Of a stretch of DNA of 64,000 bases, positions 44,669-54,990 are shown piece after piece; within the stretch, counting starts at the first letter, position 1; every line of letters starts with the position of its first letter. The stretch comes from Sulfurospirillum sp. SCADC. Lineage in GTDB: Bacteria; Campylobacterota; Campylobacteria; Campylobacterales; Sulfurospirillaceae. The notes under the pieces were generated by a model. It worked only from the letters and a program-made list of their open reading frames with translations, ran no database searches and had not been told where the DNA came from. Position numbers and translations under genes: made by a program. The DNA is taken from NCBI RefSeq assembly GCF_000743525.1, contig NZ_JQGK01000002.1, positions 124,001-188,000 on the forward strand. Direction: 5' to 3'.

Positions 44669-45586
44669 GTGAACATTCCCCATATTCCCGTACTTTTAGA
44701 AGAGGTTAAAGCGGCTTTTTCTGCTCTTTCTGAGGGAGTTATCGTGGATTGTACGCTCGGATACGGTGGGCATAGTGAGGCTCTTTTGGAGCAAAATCCC
44801 ACCATCAAACTCATTGGCTGTGACCAAGACGAAGAAGCGCTCGCTTTTAGCCAAAAAAGGCTTGAGCGCTTTGGTGATCGCGTGAGTTTGCATCATGGTA
44901 ATTTCGCTTCGGTGATCGCTAAGTATGCGCATTTACCGATTCGTGGTATCTTAGCAGACATTGGTGTTTCCTCTTTACAACTTGATAAAAAAGAGCGCGG
45001 ATTTGCCTTTGATTCGGATGTGCTTGACATGCGTATGAATCCAAAGCAAGCGCTCAGTGCGTATGAAGTGGTCAACCACTACTTCCAAGAGGAGTTAGAG
45101 TTTATTTTGCGCGAGTATGGCGAGATTCATGAGTATAAAAAACTGGCACATGTGATCTGTGAGGCGAGAGCAAAAGCCCCGATTCAAAGTGCCAAAGAGC
45201 TTTCAAAATTGGCCGAAAAAGTGGGTGGCAAAAAGAGTATTCATCCTTCGACGCTGCTATTTCAAGCCATCCGCATCGAAGTCAATAACGAACTGGGGGT
45301 TTTAACAGAGCTTCTTGAGAGCATTAAAAATACCAATTTTGAGCGCTGCATTGTAGGTATCATCTCCTTTCACTCATTGGAAGATCGCATTGTGAAGCAG
45401 ACGTTTAAACTGTGGTCTCAAAACTGCATTTGCCCACCTGCTGTGATGCGTTGTATGTGTGGCAATAATCATGCTTTAGGCAAACTCATCAGTAAAAAGC
45501 CGATTGAAGCAACAAACGCAGAAATCAAAAAAAACCCACGAAGCCGTAGTGCCAAACTTCGTATTTTTGAGATCAAGAGAGCATAA
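44669..45586 (+). CDS. rsmH: 16S rRNA (cytosine-1402-N4)-methyltransferase RsmH
   Basis: A 305-residue SAM-dependent enzyme. It begins IPHIPVLLEEV with DCTLGYGGHSE as SAM motif, then LADIGVSSLQLD and FHSLEDRIVK; the end carries NPRSRSAKLR. The start is GTG 44669 with GAAGGA upstream. It overlaps the FtsL-like gene by one base, as in dcw clusters. Confidence 0.97.
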   Translation: MNIPHIPVLLEEVKAAFSALSEGVIVDCTLGYGGHSEALLEQNPTIKLIGCDQDEEALAFSQKRLERFGDRVSLHHGNFASVIAKYAHLPIRGILADIGVSSLQLDKKERGFAFDSDVLDMRMNPKQALSAYEVVNHYFQEELEFILREYGEIHEYKKLAHVICEARAKAPIQSAKELSKLAEKVGGKKSIHPSTLLFQAIRIEVNNELGVLTELLESIKNTNFERCIVGIISFHSLEDRIVKQTFKLWSQNCICPPAVMRCMCGNNHALGKLISKKPIEATNAEIKKNPRSRSAKLRIFEIKRA

Positions 45587-45870
45587 TGGACGATAAAAAC
45601 GATCTTTTAGAACAGTACGATGCTGAGCAGAAAGTTGAGAGAAACCTTGATTTTCGTTTTTTACTGCTTGTCTATATGGTAATGTGTGTCGCTTTTTTGG
45701 TCATTTTGCCACGCATTTACATCAAAAATCAGATCTATTACATGAGCCGTGACATCAATAAACTCTACGGCGAGTATTCGATTCTCAAAGAAGAGAACCG
45801 CGTTTTGAAACAAAATTTGGAAAATATTCGCTTCAAAAATCAAATCTTAGACACCATTTACATCGAATAA
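45586..45870 (+). CDS. FtsL-like small division protein
   Basis: A 94-residue bitopic protein: short cytoplasmic tail, one membrane helix (about 24-42, RFLLLVYMVMCVAFLVILP) and a periplasmic coiled coil (INKLYGEYSILKEENRVLKQ). Position directly after rsmH, size and topology match FtsL. ftsI does not follow; rmuC does. Identification is from topology and synteny, since FtsL sequences diverge widely. Confidence 0.75.
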   Translation: MDDKNDLLEQYDAEQKVERNLDFRFLLLVYMVMCVAFLVILPRIYIKNQIYYMSRDINKLYGEYSILKEENRVLKQNLENIRFKNQILDTIYIE

Positions 45871-45904
45871 TTGTTTTACATGTAAGCTTATAGGAGGAGT
45901 TTTT

Positions 45905-47209
45905 ATGCCCCAAGAGATGCTATTGTTAGCCGTTTTTATCACTTTTGTTGTTGCAATGCTTGTACTTGGAGTGTGGATTAGAGCAGTCTTTAAAGAAAAA
46001 GCATCCACGCTCGTTGAGATGAAAGTCAAGAATGAGCAATTAAGTGCAGAAAACCTTGCCCTGAATATGAGAAGTGCAACCCTCCAAGCCGAACTGCAAG
46101 CCCAAAAAGAGAGCCATCAGAAGCTCAAACTTGATTTTGAAGAGCAGGGGAAAAAGCTTGAGCTCAAACTCAATGCCATTATGGAGCAACACCTCGAAAA
46201 AAAGCTTCAAAAACTGGACGATACCTCGATCAAATCGCTTGAAACACTCCTTAAACCTTTTAAAGAAAATTTAGAGCATTTCAAAAAAAGTGTTGAAAAT
46301 TCCCAAGAGAACAGCACGAAAAAATTTGCAGAACTCTCCAAAGAGATCGAACTGGTTGCTCGTGCAGGTATGAATATCTCCAAAGAGGCTGAAAACCTTA
46401 CCAAAGCGCTCAAAGGCAAAAAGCAGAGCCAAGGCAGTTGGGGTGAGATGATCTTGGAGAGTGTTCTGGAGTATTCGGGGCTTGTAAAAGGCGTTCACTA
46501 CGAAACACAAGAAAGTTATAAAGATGAAGAAGGAAGAATGAAACGTCCCGATGTTGTCATCAAACTACCACAAGATCGTACCATCATCATCGATTCTAAA
46601 GTTTCACTCAACAGTTACGATGAGTTTATAAGAGCGGAGAGTGATGAGGAGAAGCACATCGCCTCCAAAGCGCTTATGCAAGCTTTTCGTGAACATATTG
46701 ATACGCTAGATTCTAAAGATTACGCGCACTATAAACAAGGAACGCTTCAATACGTCTTTATGTTTGTGCCGATTGAAGGGGCATTTTCAGTCGCGATTAA
46801 CGAAGATCCAAAACTGTATGAATACGCGCTTCGCAAACATATTGCCATTGTGAATCCTTCCACATTGACTGTTTCTTTGCGCACGATTTATCTCTACTGG
46901 CAAAGTGAGCAGTCGAGTACACTTGCGACGAAGCTGTTTGATGAAGCAGGCAAGATGTACGACAAAATGGTTGGGTTTTCGGAGAGTTTTAAAAAAGTGG
47001 GTACTCAGCTTCAAACGCTCAATAACAGCTATGAAAGCGCTCAAAAACAGCTCAGTGAAGGTTCAGGCAACATCTTAGGTCGTGTGGAGAATTTGAAGCG
47101 TTTAGGGGCTAAAGCGACCAAAAATCTTAAAGACGCCAAACTTGAGTATCAAGATTTTAGTACGGACATTGAAGAAGTTGCGCTTCTTGCGGAAAAAAGA
47201 GAAGAATAA
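45905..47209 (+). CDS. rmuC: DNA recombination protein RmuC
   Basis: A 434-residue protein with one N-terminal helix (about 5-25), a long coiled coil (35-160) and the RmuC nuclease-like domain, seen as QGSWGEMILESVLEYSGLV, RPDVVIKLP, IIIDSKVSL and FVPIEGAF. RmuC limits inversions between short inverted repeats, which is of note in a genome full of short palindromes. AGGAGG precedes the ATG, and a TTTACATGTAAG copy lies 17-28 bases upstream of the start. Confidence 0.93.
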   Translation: MPQEMLLLAVFITFVVAMLVLGVWIRAVFKEKASTLVEMKVKNEQLSAENLALNMRSATLQAELQAQKESHQKLKLDFEEQGKKLELKLNAIMEQHLEKKLQKLDDTSIKSLETLLKPFKENLEHFKKSVENSQENSTKKFAELSKEIELVARAGMNISKEAENLTKALKGKKQSQGSWGEMILESVLEYSGLVKGVHYETQESYKDEEGRMKRPDVVIKLPQDRTIIIDSKVSLNSYDEFIRAESDEEKHIASKALMQAFREHIDTLDSKDYAHYKQGTLQYVFMFVPIEGAFSVAINEDPKLYEYALRKHIAIVNPSTLTVSLRTIYLYWQSEQSSTLATKLFDEAGKMYDKMVGFSESFKKVGTQLQTLNNSYESAQKQLSEGSGNILGRVENLKRLGAKATKNLKDAKLEYQDFSTDIEEVALLAEKREE

Positions 47210-47306
47210 TTTTATAAAAGTAGTGTTGATTGCTCTAAATCGTGTTACAATTTCTTAGAACCATAGTATTTATCCGCCTGCCTTTTTTGTTGTAAGGAGC
47301 ATCGCT

Positions 47307-49506
47307 ATGAAAAAAACAAAACGGTATACGTTCACGTTTAGCATTATTACCCTTATTTTAGGACTTGCAAGCTTTCTTTCAATCTCTTTGATTGGTCATA
47401 ATTACCTGCAAAGCTCTAAAAATTCTTACAGTATGATTCAAAAGCGCAATGCGGAAGTGCGTAAAAATATCATTGAAACTATTAAAGTCTCTTTGCAAAA
47501 AACGTCTGAGCATCTTAAAGTGTTGATTCATAGCCAATAAAGCGATGATCTTTTTGCTTCAAGAGAGATTTTTACGCGGATGATGTGGGAGATCTTGCTC
47601 TCTGTCGTACGATCCGCGTGAACGCACGTGGTTTACACAAGCCACTTCTCCTGAGCATTTTTACTGGTCAGAACCTTATGCGTTTGCTTCAACCAATGAG
47701 ATTGGCATAACCGTTTCATACCCTTTTATGAACAAAATGAGTGAAAAAGTGAAAGTGGCTGGAATTGATTTTACCATTGCTTCGATCACCAAACTGCTTC
47801 AAGAACAAAGTCTTGTTATCGATGGATCTATTGTCATTGTCAATCCTCATGGCGATGTGATAGCAAGCTCTTTACCAACCAAAGAGTCTAATCTGAGCGT
47901 TGATCAACTCCCCAAAGAGATACACGCTTCGTATGAGCAATTTTTGAATGGAATTAAGCGTGGTTGAGTTCAGAATGAAGCCAATGAAAACTATCTGTTT
48001 GCTTTTTCAGAATTTCCGGCGGATTTTGGAAAGCAGTGGTACATTGGAACCTATTTGGAAGAGAAAAAAGTGACCCAAGAGATTGATGCGATTATGATTC
48101 AAACCATGGTGATTTCACTTTTTATGATGTTCTTTATCATCATTGTGACATGGGTTTTTCTAAGACGCATTATCATCGCACCCGTTGATTTGCTTAAAAC
48201 AATGAGTGATGGCGTGGTGCTCAAACAATACGACGCGGTGCATCACGTTAGAACGCGGATCAAAGAGTTTTACGCACTTAGCCATTCGATGGTACTGATG
48301 GCACGTTCGATCAAAGCGCATGAAAAAGCACAAGAGAACCTAATGGAGTCGTTTATCAAACTGATTGCCAGTGCCATCGATGATAAATCACCTTATACGG
48401 GTGGACATTGTGAGCGTGTGCCTGAACTTGCCACGATGTTAGCCGAAGTCGCCAATAGCAGCCATGAAGGCATTTTTAAAAAGTTCAATTTTAACGATGA
48501 AAATGCGTGGAGAGAGTTTCGCATTGCAGCACTTCTTCACGACTGTGGCAAAGTGACAACGCCTGAATATGTGGTCGATAAGGCCACCAAACTAGAGAGT
48601 ATTCACAACCGCATTCATGAGATTCGTACCCGTTTTGAGGTGTTGCTTAGAGATGCGCAAATTGCCTATTTAAAAGGGCTTTTAGAGGGGAAAGACACTC
48701 AAGAGCTCTTAGTACAAAAACGCTCAGAGGCGGAAGCAAAACTCTTTGATGATTTTACCTTTTTAGCCGAGTGTAACATCGGTGGTGAGTTTATGGATGC
48801 TCAAAAAATAGAACGTCTCAAAGAGATCGCCTCCATCACGTGGACACGCCATTTTGATGATCGCCTTGGTATGAGTGAAGCGGAGAAAAAACGGTTGCTT
48901 GAGATTCCGATGAAGCCCCTTCCATGTGTTGAAACACTGCTGCAAGATAAACTAGAGCAGCTGATTACCAGAGAACAAGAGGTCGATATGAAGGTCTTTA
49001 CGCGTCTTGGGATTAAGATGGAGATACCAAAGTATTACAACAATTTAGGCGAATTCTACAATCTTAGTATCGCTAGAGGAACCTTGAATGACGAGGAGCG
49101 TTATAAGATCAATGAGCATATCATCATGAGTATTCGTATGCTCTCAGAACTTCCCTTTATGGACAATCTCAAACATGTTCCTGAGTATGCGTGTGCGCAC
49201 CATGAGACGATGAAAGGTGCGGGGTATCCGCGTAAGCTTACCAAAGAGCAGATCTCACTGCCTGCACGCATCATCGCCATTGCCGATATTTTTGAAGCGT
49301 TAACCGCCAGTGATCGACCGTATAAAAAAGCCAAAACGATCTCAGAAGCGATTAAAATTTTGAGCATGCTCAAAAAAGATGAGCACAGCGATGGCGATCT
49401 GTTTGAGCTTTTTTTAAAAAGTGGTGTTTACATGCAGTATGCGAAAAAGTATCTTAAGCCTGAACAGATTGATGATGTGGATGTAACGCAATATCTCTCG
49501 TCATAA
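47307..49506 (+). pseudogene. Disrupted Cache-HD-GYP c-di-GMP phosphodiesterase
   Basis: The remains of one long gene. Frame 1 from 47307 encodes a membrane helix and start of a sensor domain, then meets TAA at 47538. The sensor resumes in another frame with YDPRERTWFTQA near 47608, a Cache-domain motif, so at least one frameshift lies at about 47570-47607. A further in-frame TGA at 47965 interrupts it before NENYLFAFSEFP and a second helix. From TTG 48055 a 483-codon frame is intact, with HAMP-like linker and an HD domain (TGGHCERVPELA, LLHDCGKVTTP, HHETMKGAGYP). The C-terminal part might still be expressed; the sensor is lost. Confidence 0.85.
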
Positions 49507-49526
49507 CTCTTTACATGTAAAGAGTT
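49505..49526. terminator. 22-bp perfect palindrome containing TTTACATGTAAA
   Basis: The dispersed palindrome TTTACATGTAAA at 49510-49521 is extended by AACTC and GAGTT into a perfect 22-bp dyad directly on the stop codon of the HD-GYP gene. It could fold as a hairpin, but has a minimal loop and no T-run, so termination is uncertain. Confidence 0.5.
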
Positions 49527-49598
49527 GCCTACATTGTTTGTTTCATCTTGACGCAAGTAACGAAGCGTTAGAATGTTACAAAAAATAGGAGACAAAAA

Positions 49599-51758
49599 AT
49601 GTCCGAAAAACATTTTGAGCTTGACATTAAGGGCATGACGTGTGCAGCGTGTTCGGCGCGCATTGAGCGTGTGCTTGGCAAGCTTGAAGGCGTCACCGCC
49701 AATGTCAACTTAGCCACGGAAAAAGCGTTTGTTACTACATCTAACCCAAATATCAATCTTCCGCAAATCATCCAAAGCATTGAAAAAACAGGTTTTGGCG
49801 CTACCGAATCTTCCAAGGTCGATCAGGATCAAAAGAGTTTGGATAAAGAGCAGGATTACCAAAAACTTTTAAAAGAATTTAGCCTCTCAGCACTGCTTAC
49901 TTTGCCATTCTTCGTTGAAATGGTTGGGATGTTTTTTAACATCCATCTGCACCTCTCACCGATGATTCAGTTAGGACTGGCGACCATCGTGCAGTTTTAC
50001 TGCGGTCGAAAGTTTTACGTGGGTGCGTACAAAAGCCTTAAAAGCGGCAGTGCCAATATGGACGTTCTCGTCGTTTTGGGTACGAGTGCGGCGTACGTTT
50101 TAAGCCTCAGCGTTGTGCTTTTTTACGTGCCGCTGCACCTTTATTTTGAAGCGTCTGTTTCGGTCATCACTTTAGTGCTTTTAGGCAAACTTTTAGAAGT
50201 CAGAGCCAAAGCCAAAACGGGGTTTGCTATTGCAAAACTCCTTCATTTGCAGCCTAAAAAAGCATTTGTGGAACGCGATGGAACGCTTGAAGAGATCAGC
50301 ATCGAAGCTTTACATGTAAACGATATTTTTGTGGTCAAAGCAGGCGAGAGTATTCCCACCGATGGCATTGTCGTTGAGGGCAATAGCATGGTCGATGAGT
50401 CGATGATGACGGGAGAGAGTTTACCGGTGCTCAAATCCGTGGGCGATACCATCGTTGGAGCGACCAAAAATGGCGATGGGATGCTCAAATGCCAAGCGAC
50501 CAAAGTTGGCGCTGACACCTTTTTAGCCTCCATCGTCCGCCTCATCGAAGAAGCTCAAGGCTCCAAAGCACCGATTCAACGCCTTGCCGATACGATTGCG
50601 GGTATTTTTGTGCCCATCGTCGTGAGCATCGCGGTGATTACCTTGGGTGCGTGGTGGTTTATCGGAGGCAATTTTGAAGAGGCGATCATCAATGCCGTTT
50701 CGGTGCTAGTGATCGCGTGCCCATGCGCGCTTGGACTTGCCACACCGACGGCGATTATGGTCGGAGTTGGCAGAGGGGCAAGTGAGGGAATTCTCATCAA
50801 AAATGCCGAAGTGCTTGAAAATGTAGGCAAAATTAATGCGGTTGTGTTTGATAAAACAGGCACCTTGACCTATGCCAATCCTCAAGTGGTCGATGTTTTA
50901 ATTGAGAATGCACTTTCAAAAGAGCAATTCTTAGCCCTTGCCGCGAGCTTGGAAGAGGGTTCAAAACACCCGTTAGCCAAAGCGATTATCGCCTCAGCAT
51001 CGCAGAGCGAATCAAAAAGTGTTCAAGCGTTTCAGAACTATTCCGGTTTGGGTGTTTCAGGCGAGATTGATGGCGTGGTTTATTTTGCAGGTTCACCTGC
51101 ATTTATCGCTCAGTTTACATCGTTACAACCCTCAGATCGCGCGCAAACGTTTTTGGAAGAGGGCAATAGTATCGTAGCGTTGGCAACAAAAGAGCAGATC
51201 ATCGGTTATATCGCGCTGGCTGATACGATTCGAGAGAGTGCCAAAGTGGCGGTTGAGAAGCTTCAAAATGATGGTATAGAAGTCTATATGCTCACAGGCG
51301 ATAATGAACGTTGTGCCCAAAAGGTTGCCAATGAGCTAGGCATCAAGCACTTTTTTGCCGAAGTTTTGCCAAATGGCAAAGCAGAAGCGATCACCAAGCT
51401 TCAAAAGGAAGGTAAATTTGTCTGTATGGTGGGTGATGGCATCAATGATGCACCTGCTCTTGCGGTGGCGGATGTGGCGATTGCAATGTCCAATGGTTCG
51501 GATATTGCGGTGGAGAGTGCGGATATGATCTTGATCGCCAATGATCCACTCTACGTTGTCAATGCCATCGCGCTTTCGCGTGCTACGATGTCAAAAATTA
51601 AGCAGAATCTCTTTTTAGCTTTTGTGTATAATACCCTAGCGATTCCATTGGCATTTTTGGGCATGTTAAACCCAATTGTTGCAGGTGGCGCCATGGCGAT
51701 GAGTTCAGTTTCGGTGGTGAGTAATTCACTGCTTTTGAGACGTTGGAAAATGAAATAA
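49599..51758 (+). CDS. copA: Copper-translocating P1B-type ATPase
   Basis: A 719-residue Cu(I) exporter in the inner membrane. One N-terminal heavy-metal domain with [12 protein letters not shown] (CxxC) is followed by eight helices, the transport motif [10 protein letters not shown] near residue 374, the phosphorylation motif DKTGTLT, and [18 protein letters not shown] precedes the ATG. A copZ-like gene lies 22 bases downstream. Cu(I) specificity follows from the CPC motif and the partner. Confidence 0.95.
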   Translation: MSEKHFELDIKGMTCAACSARIERVLGKLEGVTANVNLATEKAFVTTSNPNINLPQIIQSIEKTGFGATESSKVDQDQKSLDKEQDYQKLLKEFSLSALLTLPFFVEMVGMFFNIHLHLSPMIQLGLATIVQFYCGRKFYVGAYKSLKSGSANMDVLVVLGTSAAYVLSLSVVLFYVPLHLYFEASVSVITLVLLGKLLEVRAKAKTGFAIAKLLHLQPKKAFVERDGTLEEISIEALHVNDIFVVKAGESIPTDGIVVEGNSMVDESMMTGESLPVLKSVGDTIVGATKNGDGMLKCQATKVGADTFLASIVRLIEEAQGSKAPIQRLADTIAGIFVPIVVSIAVITLGAWWFIGGNFEEAIINAVSVLVIACPCALGLATPTAIMVGVGRGASEGILIKNAEVLENVGKINAVVFDKTGTLTYANPQVVDVLIENALSKEQFLALAASLEEGSKHPLAKAIIASASQSESKSVQAFQNYSGLGVSGEIDGVVYFAGSPAFIAQFTSLQPSDRAQTFLEEGNSIVALATKEQIIGYIALADTIRESAKVAVEKLQNDGIEVYMLTGDNERCAQKVANELGIKHFFAEVLPNGKAEAITKLQKEGKFVCMVGDGINDAPALAVADVAIAMSNGSDIAVESADMILIANDPLYVVNAIALSRATMSKIKQNLFLAFVYNTLAIPLAFLGMLNPIVAGGAMAMSSVSVVSNSLLLRRWKMK

Positions 51759-51780
51759 AATTATACTAAAAGGATAGACA

Positions 51781-51987
51781 ATGGCAACCATCACGTTAGT
51801 GGTTAAAGGAATGAGTTGTGGAGGATGCGTTAAAAGCGTCAAAGGTGTTTTAGAGGGAATTAAAGGGGTTAAGAGCGTCAATGTTGACCTTGCTAGTGGT
51901 CAAACCGTTGTTGAATACGATGCGCCGATTGATGTGAGTGTGTTTGAAAAAGCGATTGATGAAGCAGGGTTTGAAGTCGTTTCGTAA
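51781..51987 (+). CDS. copZ: CopZ-like copper chaperone (HMA domain)
   Basis: A 68-residue protein consisting of a single heavy-metal-associated domain with GMSCGGCVKSV; the two Cys bind Cu(I) for delivery to the ATPase encoded upstream. It starts 22 bases after copA with AAAGGA, so they are one operon. A palindrome copy (51991-51998) and a strong terminator follow. Confidence 0.92.
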   Translation: MATITLVVKGMSCGGCVKSVKGVLEGIKGVKSVNVDLASGQTVVEYDAPIDVSVFEKAIDEAGFEVVS

Positions 51988-52003
51988 TCTTACATGTAAA
52001 AAG

Positions 52004-52027
52004 GTGAGCCCTATTATTTGGGCTCAC
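52004..52027. terminator. Convergent terminator between copZ and nnrS
   Basis: GTGAGCCC (52004-52011) pairs with GGGCTCAC (52020-52027) over an eight-base loop, nine bases before the end of the minus-strand nnrS gene. Confidence 0.8.
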
Positions 52028-52035
52028 ACAACGCG

Positions 52036-53274
52036 TTACTTCTCAAATAAAATATGAATATACCGCTTCGACCATAACCCAAAGATCACAATCCACAACA
52101 CTGCCACGGTAAGCACCGCATGCAAGTACCCGAACTCTGGGAAAATACCTGCGATGATACGAATGAGCGCCATTGCTTGAATGAGTCCAAAAAGTGTCAC
52201 AGCATAGGCATCCGCTTTTGGCGTTCGTCCAGAATGCCCAAGGATGACTCTCGTTCCAAAGCCCACAAGAACGGTGGTAAAATAACCCAACGCCAAGGCA
52301 TGCAGCGGTGATTTTTCCAGATAAATGGAGTGCCCCACCAGTGCGCTAAAATCTTGCACCACAAAAAGACCAAAACCTACAGGAACCCACCAAATAGAGA
52401 GAAAAAGCACCCATAAAATAGCAGGCGATTTGCGAAACGGTAGACGCCATTTCATAAGCTCGTACGTGATGATGCCAAAAAGCGCACTGTCTGCCACAAA
52501 CGCGTTCATGCTTAACGCTTCTAACACTACTTTGAGGATGAGTGCCACAAAAACCAAGAGCAAAAAGTGCTTGCTTTTGTTCATCGTATAGCCGATGATC
52601 GTATTGGCAGCAAAAAAGGGCATCATCTTTTGGGAAACGATAAGAACAATAAAGAACAAATACAGATAAAAACTCACTCCCAGTGCCAAAGCGTAGGTCG
52701 GTGTAAACGCGTCTGCGATAAAGAGTAGCTGACCCACAAGCCCCAGCGCAAACGCTCGGAGCATCCATGTGGTATCGATTTTATTGGTCACCGTACTTTT
52801 GGTTTGAAACTCAAGCAAAAGTAAGCAGAGTTTGATGTAGCCTGCCACGATAAGAAGCATAGGCGCGACAAGTGCCATCTCAGAGACAAACGAGAGTGCT
52901 ATAAACAAAAGTCCACCACCGTTTATCAACCATGCGATGGGTAGATACGCTTTGGGTGATGCCGATGGACGCGAGAGATAGCGTGGAAAGGTTGTGAGCA
53001 AAAAGCCTGCAAAAAACTGTGTAAAGACGATGAACGTCATCGCATACGCATGGTACAGACCCACGCTTACATGTAAACTCAATAGCCCTGCATAATGCAG
53101 ACCTAAAAGTGCCACAAAGAGTACGCCCTGAACCACACCTGCAAAGAAAAAGAGGCGGTGTGGCTGAGCGACTAGGTTTTGAAGAGCCGTTGTTTTTGGA
53201 GGAGAGGGTGGGGTTAAACTACTGACAAAAACCACAACAACTAGCCCCCCTGTTGGCTGCATCGATAGCGGCAT
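52036..53274 (-). CDS. nnrS: NnrS-family haem-copper membrane protein
   Basis: A protein of about 400 residues with twelve helices, of the NnrS family linked to resistance to nitric oxide. Motifs are GLYHAYAMTFIVFTQFFAGF, then LLTTFPRYL, and HALALGYFTTVLVGFGTRV with HSGR. The start is uncertain: ATG 53274 lies well inside tpx, and GTG 53235 would shorten the overlap to 17 bases and remove an unlikely Gly/Val-rich front. It is encoded after tpx on the same strand and converges with copAZ. A palindrome copy is at 53068-53075. Confidence 0.88.
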   Translation of the reverse strand: MPLSMQPTGGLVVVVFVSSLTPPSPPKTTALQNLVAQPHRLFFFAGVVQGVLFVALLGLHYAGLLSLHVSVGLYHAYAMTFIVFTQFFAGFLLTTFPRYLSRPSASPKAYLPIAWLINGGGLLFIALSFVSEMALVAPMLLIVAGYIKLCLLLLEFQTKSTVTNKIDTTWMLRAFALGLVGQLLFIADAFTPTYALALGVSFYLYLFFIVLIVSQKMMPFFAANTIIGYTMNKSKHFLLLVFVALILKVVLEALSMNAFVADSALFGIITYELMKWRLPFRKSPAILWVLFLSIWWVPVGFGLFVVQDFSALVGHSIYLEKSPLHALALGYFTTVLVGFGTRVILGHSGRTPKADAYAVTLFGLIQAMALIRIIAGIFPEFGYLHAVLTVAVLWIVIFGLWSKRYIHILFEK

Positions 53275-53779
53275 TTAACGCTTCGTCATAATTTGGCTCT
53301 TCGGTAATTTCAGCAACCACCTGTTTGTAAACAATTTTGCCATCTTTATTGATCACAAAAAGCGCTCTAGCACACAAGCCTTCAAGTGCACCATCGCTAA
53401 TGAGCATACCATAAGCACGTGCAAACGCTTTGTGCCTAAAGTCACTGCCAACGGTGAGATTTTCAATACCTGCCACATTGCAAAATTTTGCGCTTGCAAA
53501 CGGTAAGTCCATCGAAACAATGGTCGTATCGATGTTCTCATGTTTCGCCACATCTTGGTTAAAACGCCTCGCTTCTGCATCACACACAGGCGTATCTAAA
53601 GAGGGTACAACAATGATGAGTTGCGCTTTGTTGCTCTCGCCACCGATGGTTTTTTCTTGTAAGTCTGGCGTGACAACTTTCACGATAGGCGCGTTGTTAC
53701 CCACTTCTTGGAAGTTTCCTTCCAATTTTACGGGTGCACCTTTGAGAGCTGTTTTGTCTATTTTTGCGGTAAATGTCAT
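53219..53779 (-). CDS. tpx: Thiol peroxidase Tpx with Cys-rich C-terminal extension
   Basis: A 186-residue 2-Cys peroxiredoxin that reduces hydroperoxides using thioredoxin. The peroxidatic Cys66 is in SLDTPVCDAE and the resolving Cys100 in ASAKFCNVAG. Typical Tpx proteins end near residue 167-170; here 17-20 extra residues end in ASCCGFCQ with Cys181, Cys182 and Cys185. The end overlaps the start of nnrS. The extra Cys could bind metal or act as a redox relay; that is inference. Confidence 0.93.
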   Translation of the reverse strand: MTFTAKIDKTALKGAPVKLEGNFQEVGNNAPIVKVVTPDLQEKTIGGESNKAQLIIVVPSLDTPVCDAEARRFNQDVAKHENIDTTIVSMDLPFASAKFCNVAGIENLTVGSDFRHKAFARAYGMLISDGALEGLCARALFVINKDGKIVYKQVVAEITEEPNYDEALNAAIDAANRGASCCGFCQ

Positions 53780-53885
53780 CTGAATCCTTTCAATTGCTTT
53801 ATATGAGAGTCATTTTATCCCATTTAAAACTAAAAAACCTTGATCTACATCTAGGAATTGGAAATTTTTTACATGTAAAGTGTTA

Positions 53886-53933
53886 TTTCATTTTGAAATG
53901 AAATGGATCGCCTTTTTATTAAAAGGCTATAAT
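53886..53933 (+). promoter_or_regulatory. Promoter with two inverted repeats upstream of RhuM-Fic
   Basis: A dyad TTTCATTT-TG-AAATGAAA (53886-53903) is followed by GCCTTTT (53910-53916) / AAAAGGC (53921-53927), then TATAAT at 53928-53933, 28 bases before ATG 53961. The second repeat occupies the -35 to -10 spacer, a place for a repressor. A palindrome copy TTTACATGTAAA is at 53868-53879. Confidence 0.55.
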
Positions 53934-53960
53934 AAAATATGAAAAAAGAGGATGGCAACG

Positions 53961-54953
53961 ATGCAAGAGACGCAAAATGTTGTTTTATACACAGATGATA
54001 AGGGGCAAGTAAGTTTAGAAGTGAGTCTTGAGAATGAGACCGTTTGGCTCAGTCAAAAGCAGATGTCGGAGCTTTTTGATAAAAATGTAAAAACAATCAA
54101 TGAACACATTGGAAATGTTTTTAAAGAAGGGGAATTGGAACAAAATGCAGTTATCCGGAATTTCCGGATAACTGCCAGTGATGGTAAAAACTATGATGTA
54201 GTACACTACAATCTTGATGTTATTATCTCCGTTGGGTATCGTGTCAAGTCAAAACGAGGTACACAATTTCGCATCTGGGCAAGTAAAATCCTCAAAGAGT
54301 ATCTTATCAAAGGTTACGCTCTAAACCACCAACGCATCAATGCTCAAAGCTTAAATGAACTCACCGCTACGATGGAACTCGTGCGCAAAAGCATTGAAAC
54401 CAAAGAGCTCAGCAGTAATGAAGCCAAAGGGTTACTGGACATTATCAACAACTATGCCAAAACGTGGGCACTGCTTCAAGGCTATGATTCTGATGCGCTT
54501 TATGCCCTTCAAGGCACACTCAATCAGCGGTTTATTTTAGACAACGATGAAGCCAAAAATGCTATTTCTGAGCTTAAAAAAGACCTAATGGCAAAAGGCG
54601 ATGCGACAGAACTTTTCGGCAATGAAAAAGCAGGTGAGTTTAAAGGCGCACTGCTCAATATCTATCAAACTTTTGGCGGAGTTGATCTGCTTCCAAGCAT
54701 CGAAGAAAAAGCAGCAAATTTGCTTTATTATGTCATCAAAGATCACGCTTTTAGTGATGGCAATAAACGCATCGGATCGTTTTTGTTCATCTTGTTTTTA
54801 CATAAAAATGGCATCGCTTACAAGGCAAATCATGAGCCAAAGATAAACGATAACGCTTTGGTCTCACTCGCCCTTTTAGTCGCCGCAAGCGAGCCAAGCC
54901 AAAAAGAGTTGATGGTCAAACTCATCGTCAATCTTTTAGGAGAATCAGATTAA
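53961..54953 (+). CDS. RhuM-family N-terminal domain fused to Fic/Doc domain
   Basis: A 330-residue protein. The N-terminal part (VWLSQKQMSELFDKNVKTIN, then RIWASKILKEYL) is the RhuM/virulence-protein domain, with a DNA-binding look. The C-terminal part is a Fic/Doc domain with HAFSDGNKRIGSF at about 262-274, close to the Doc motif HPFxDGNKR, where Fic enzymes transfer AMP or phosphate to a target. The Lys in place of the Fic Gly is typical of Doc kinases. AGAGGA lies eight bases before ATG 53961, which I prefer to ATG 53952. No separate antitoxin gene is present; the N-terminal half may restrain the C-terminal half. Confidence 0.88.
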   Translation: MQETQNVVLYTDDKGQVSLEVSLENETVWLSQKQMSELFDKNVKTINEHIGNVFKEGELEQNAVIRNFRITASDGKNYDVVHYNLDVIISVGYRVKSKRGTQFRIWASKILKEYLIKGYALNHQRINAQSLNELTATMELVRKSIETKELSSNEAKGLLDIINNYAKTWALLQGYDSDALYALQGTLNQRFILDNDEAKNAISELKKDLMAKGDATELFGNEKAGEFKGALLNIYQTFGGVDLLPSIEEKAANLLYYVIKDHAFSDGNKRIGSFLFILFLHKNGIAYKANHEPKINDNALVSLALLVAASEPSQKELMVKLIVNLLGESD

Positions 54954-54990
54954 AATACGTTTTACATGTAAACATTTCAAAGGAGAAAAT

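Noticed and set aside
47965-47967. TGA in the HD-GYP gene as a selenocysteine codon
   Set aside because: The gene also has a TAA and a frameshift upstream, no selenoprotein family match, and no evident SECIS-like hairpin, so decay is simpler.
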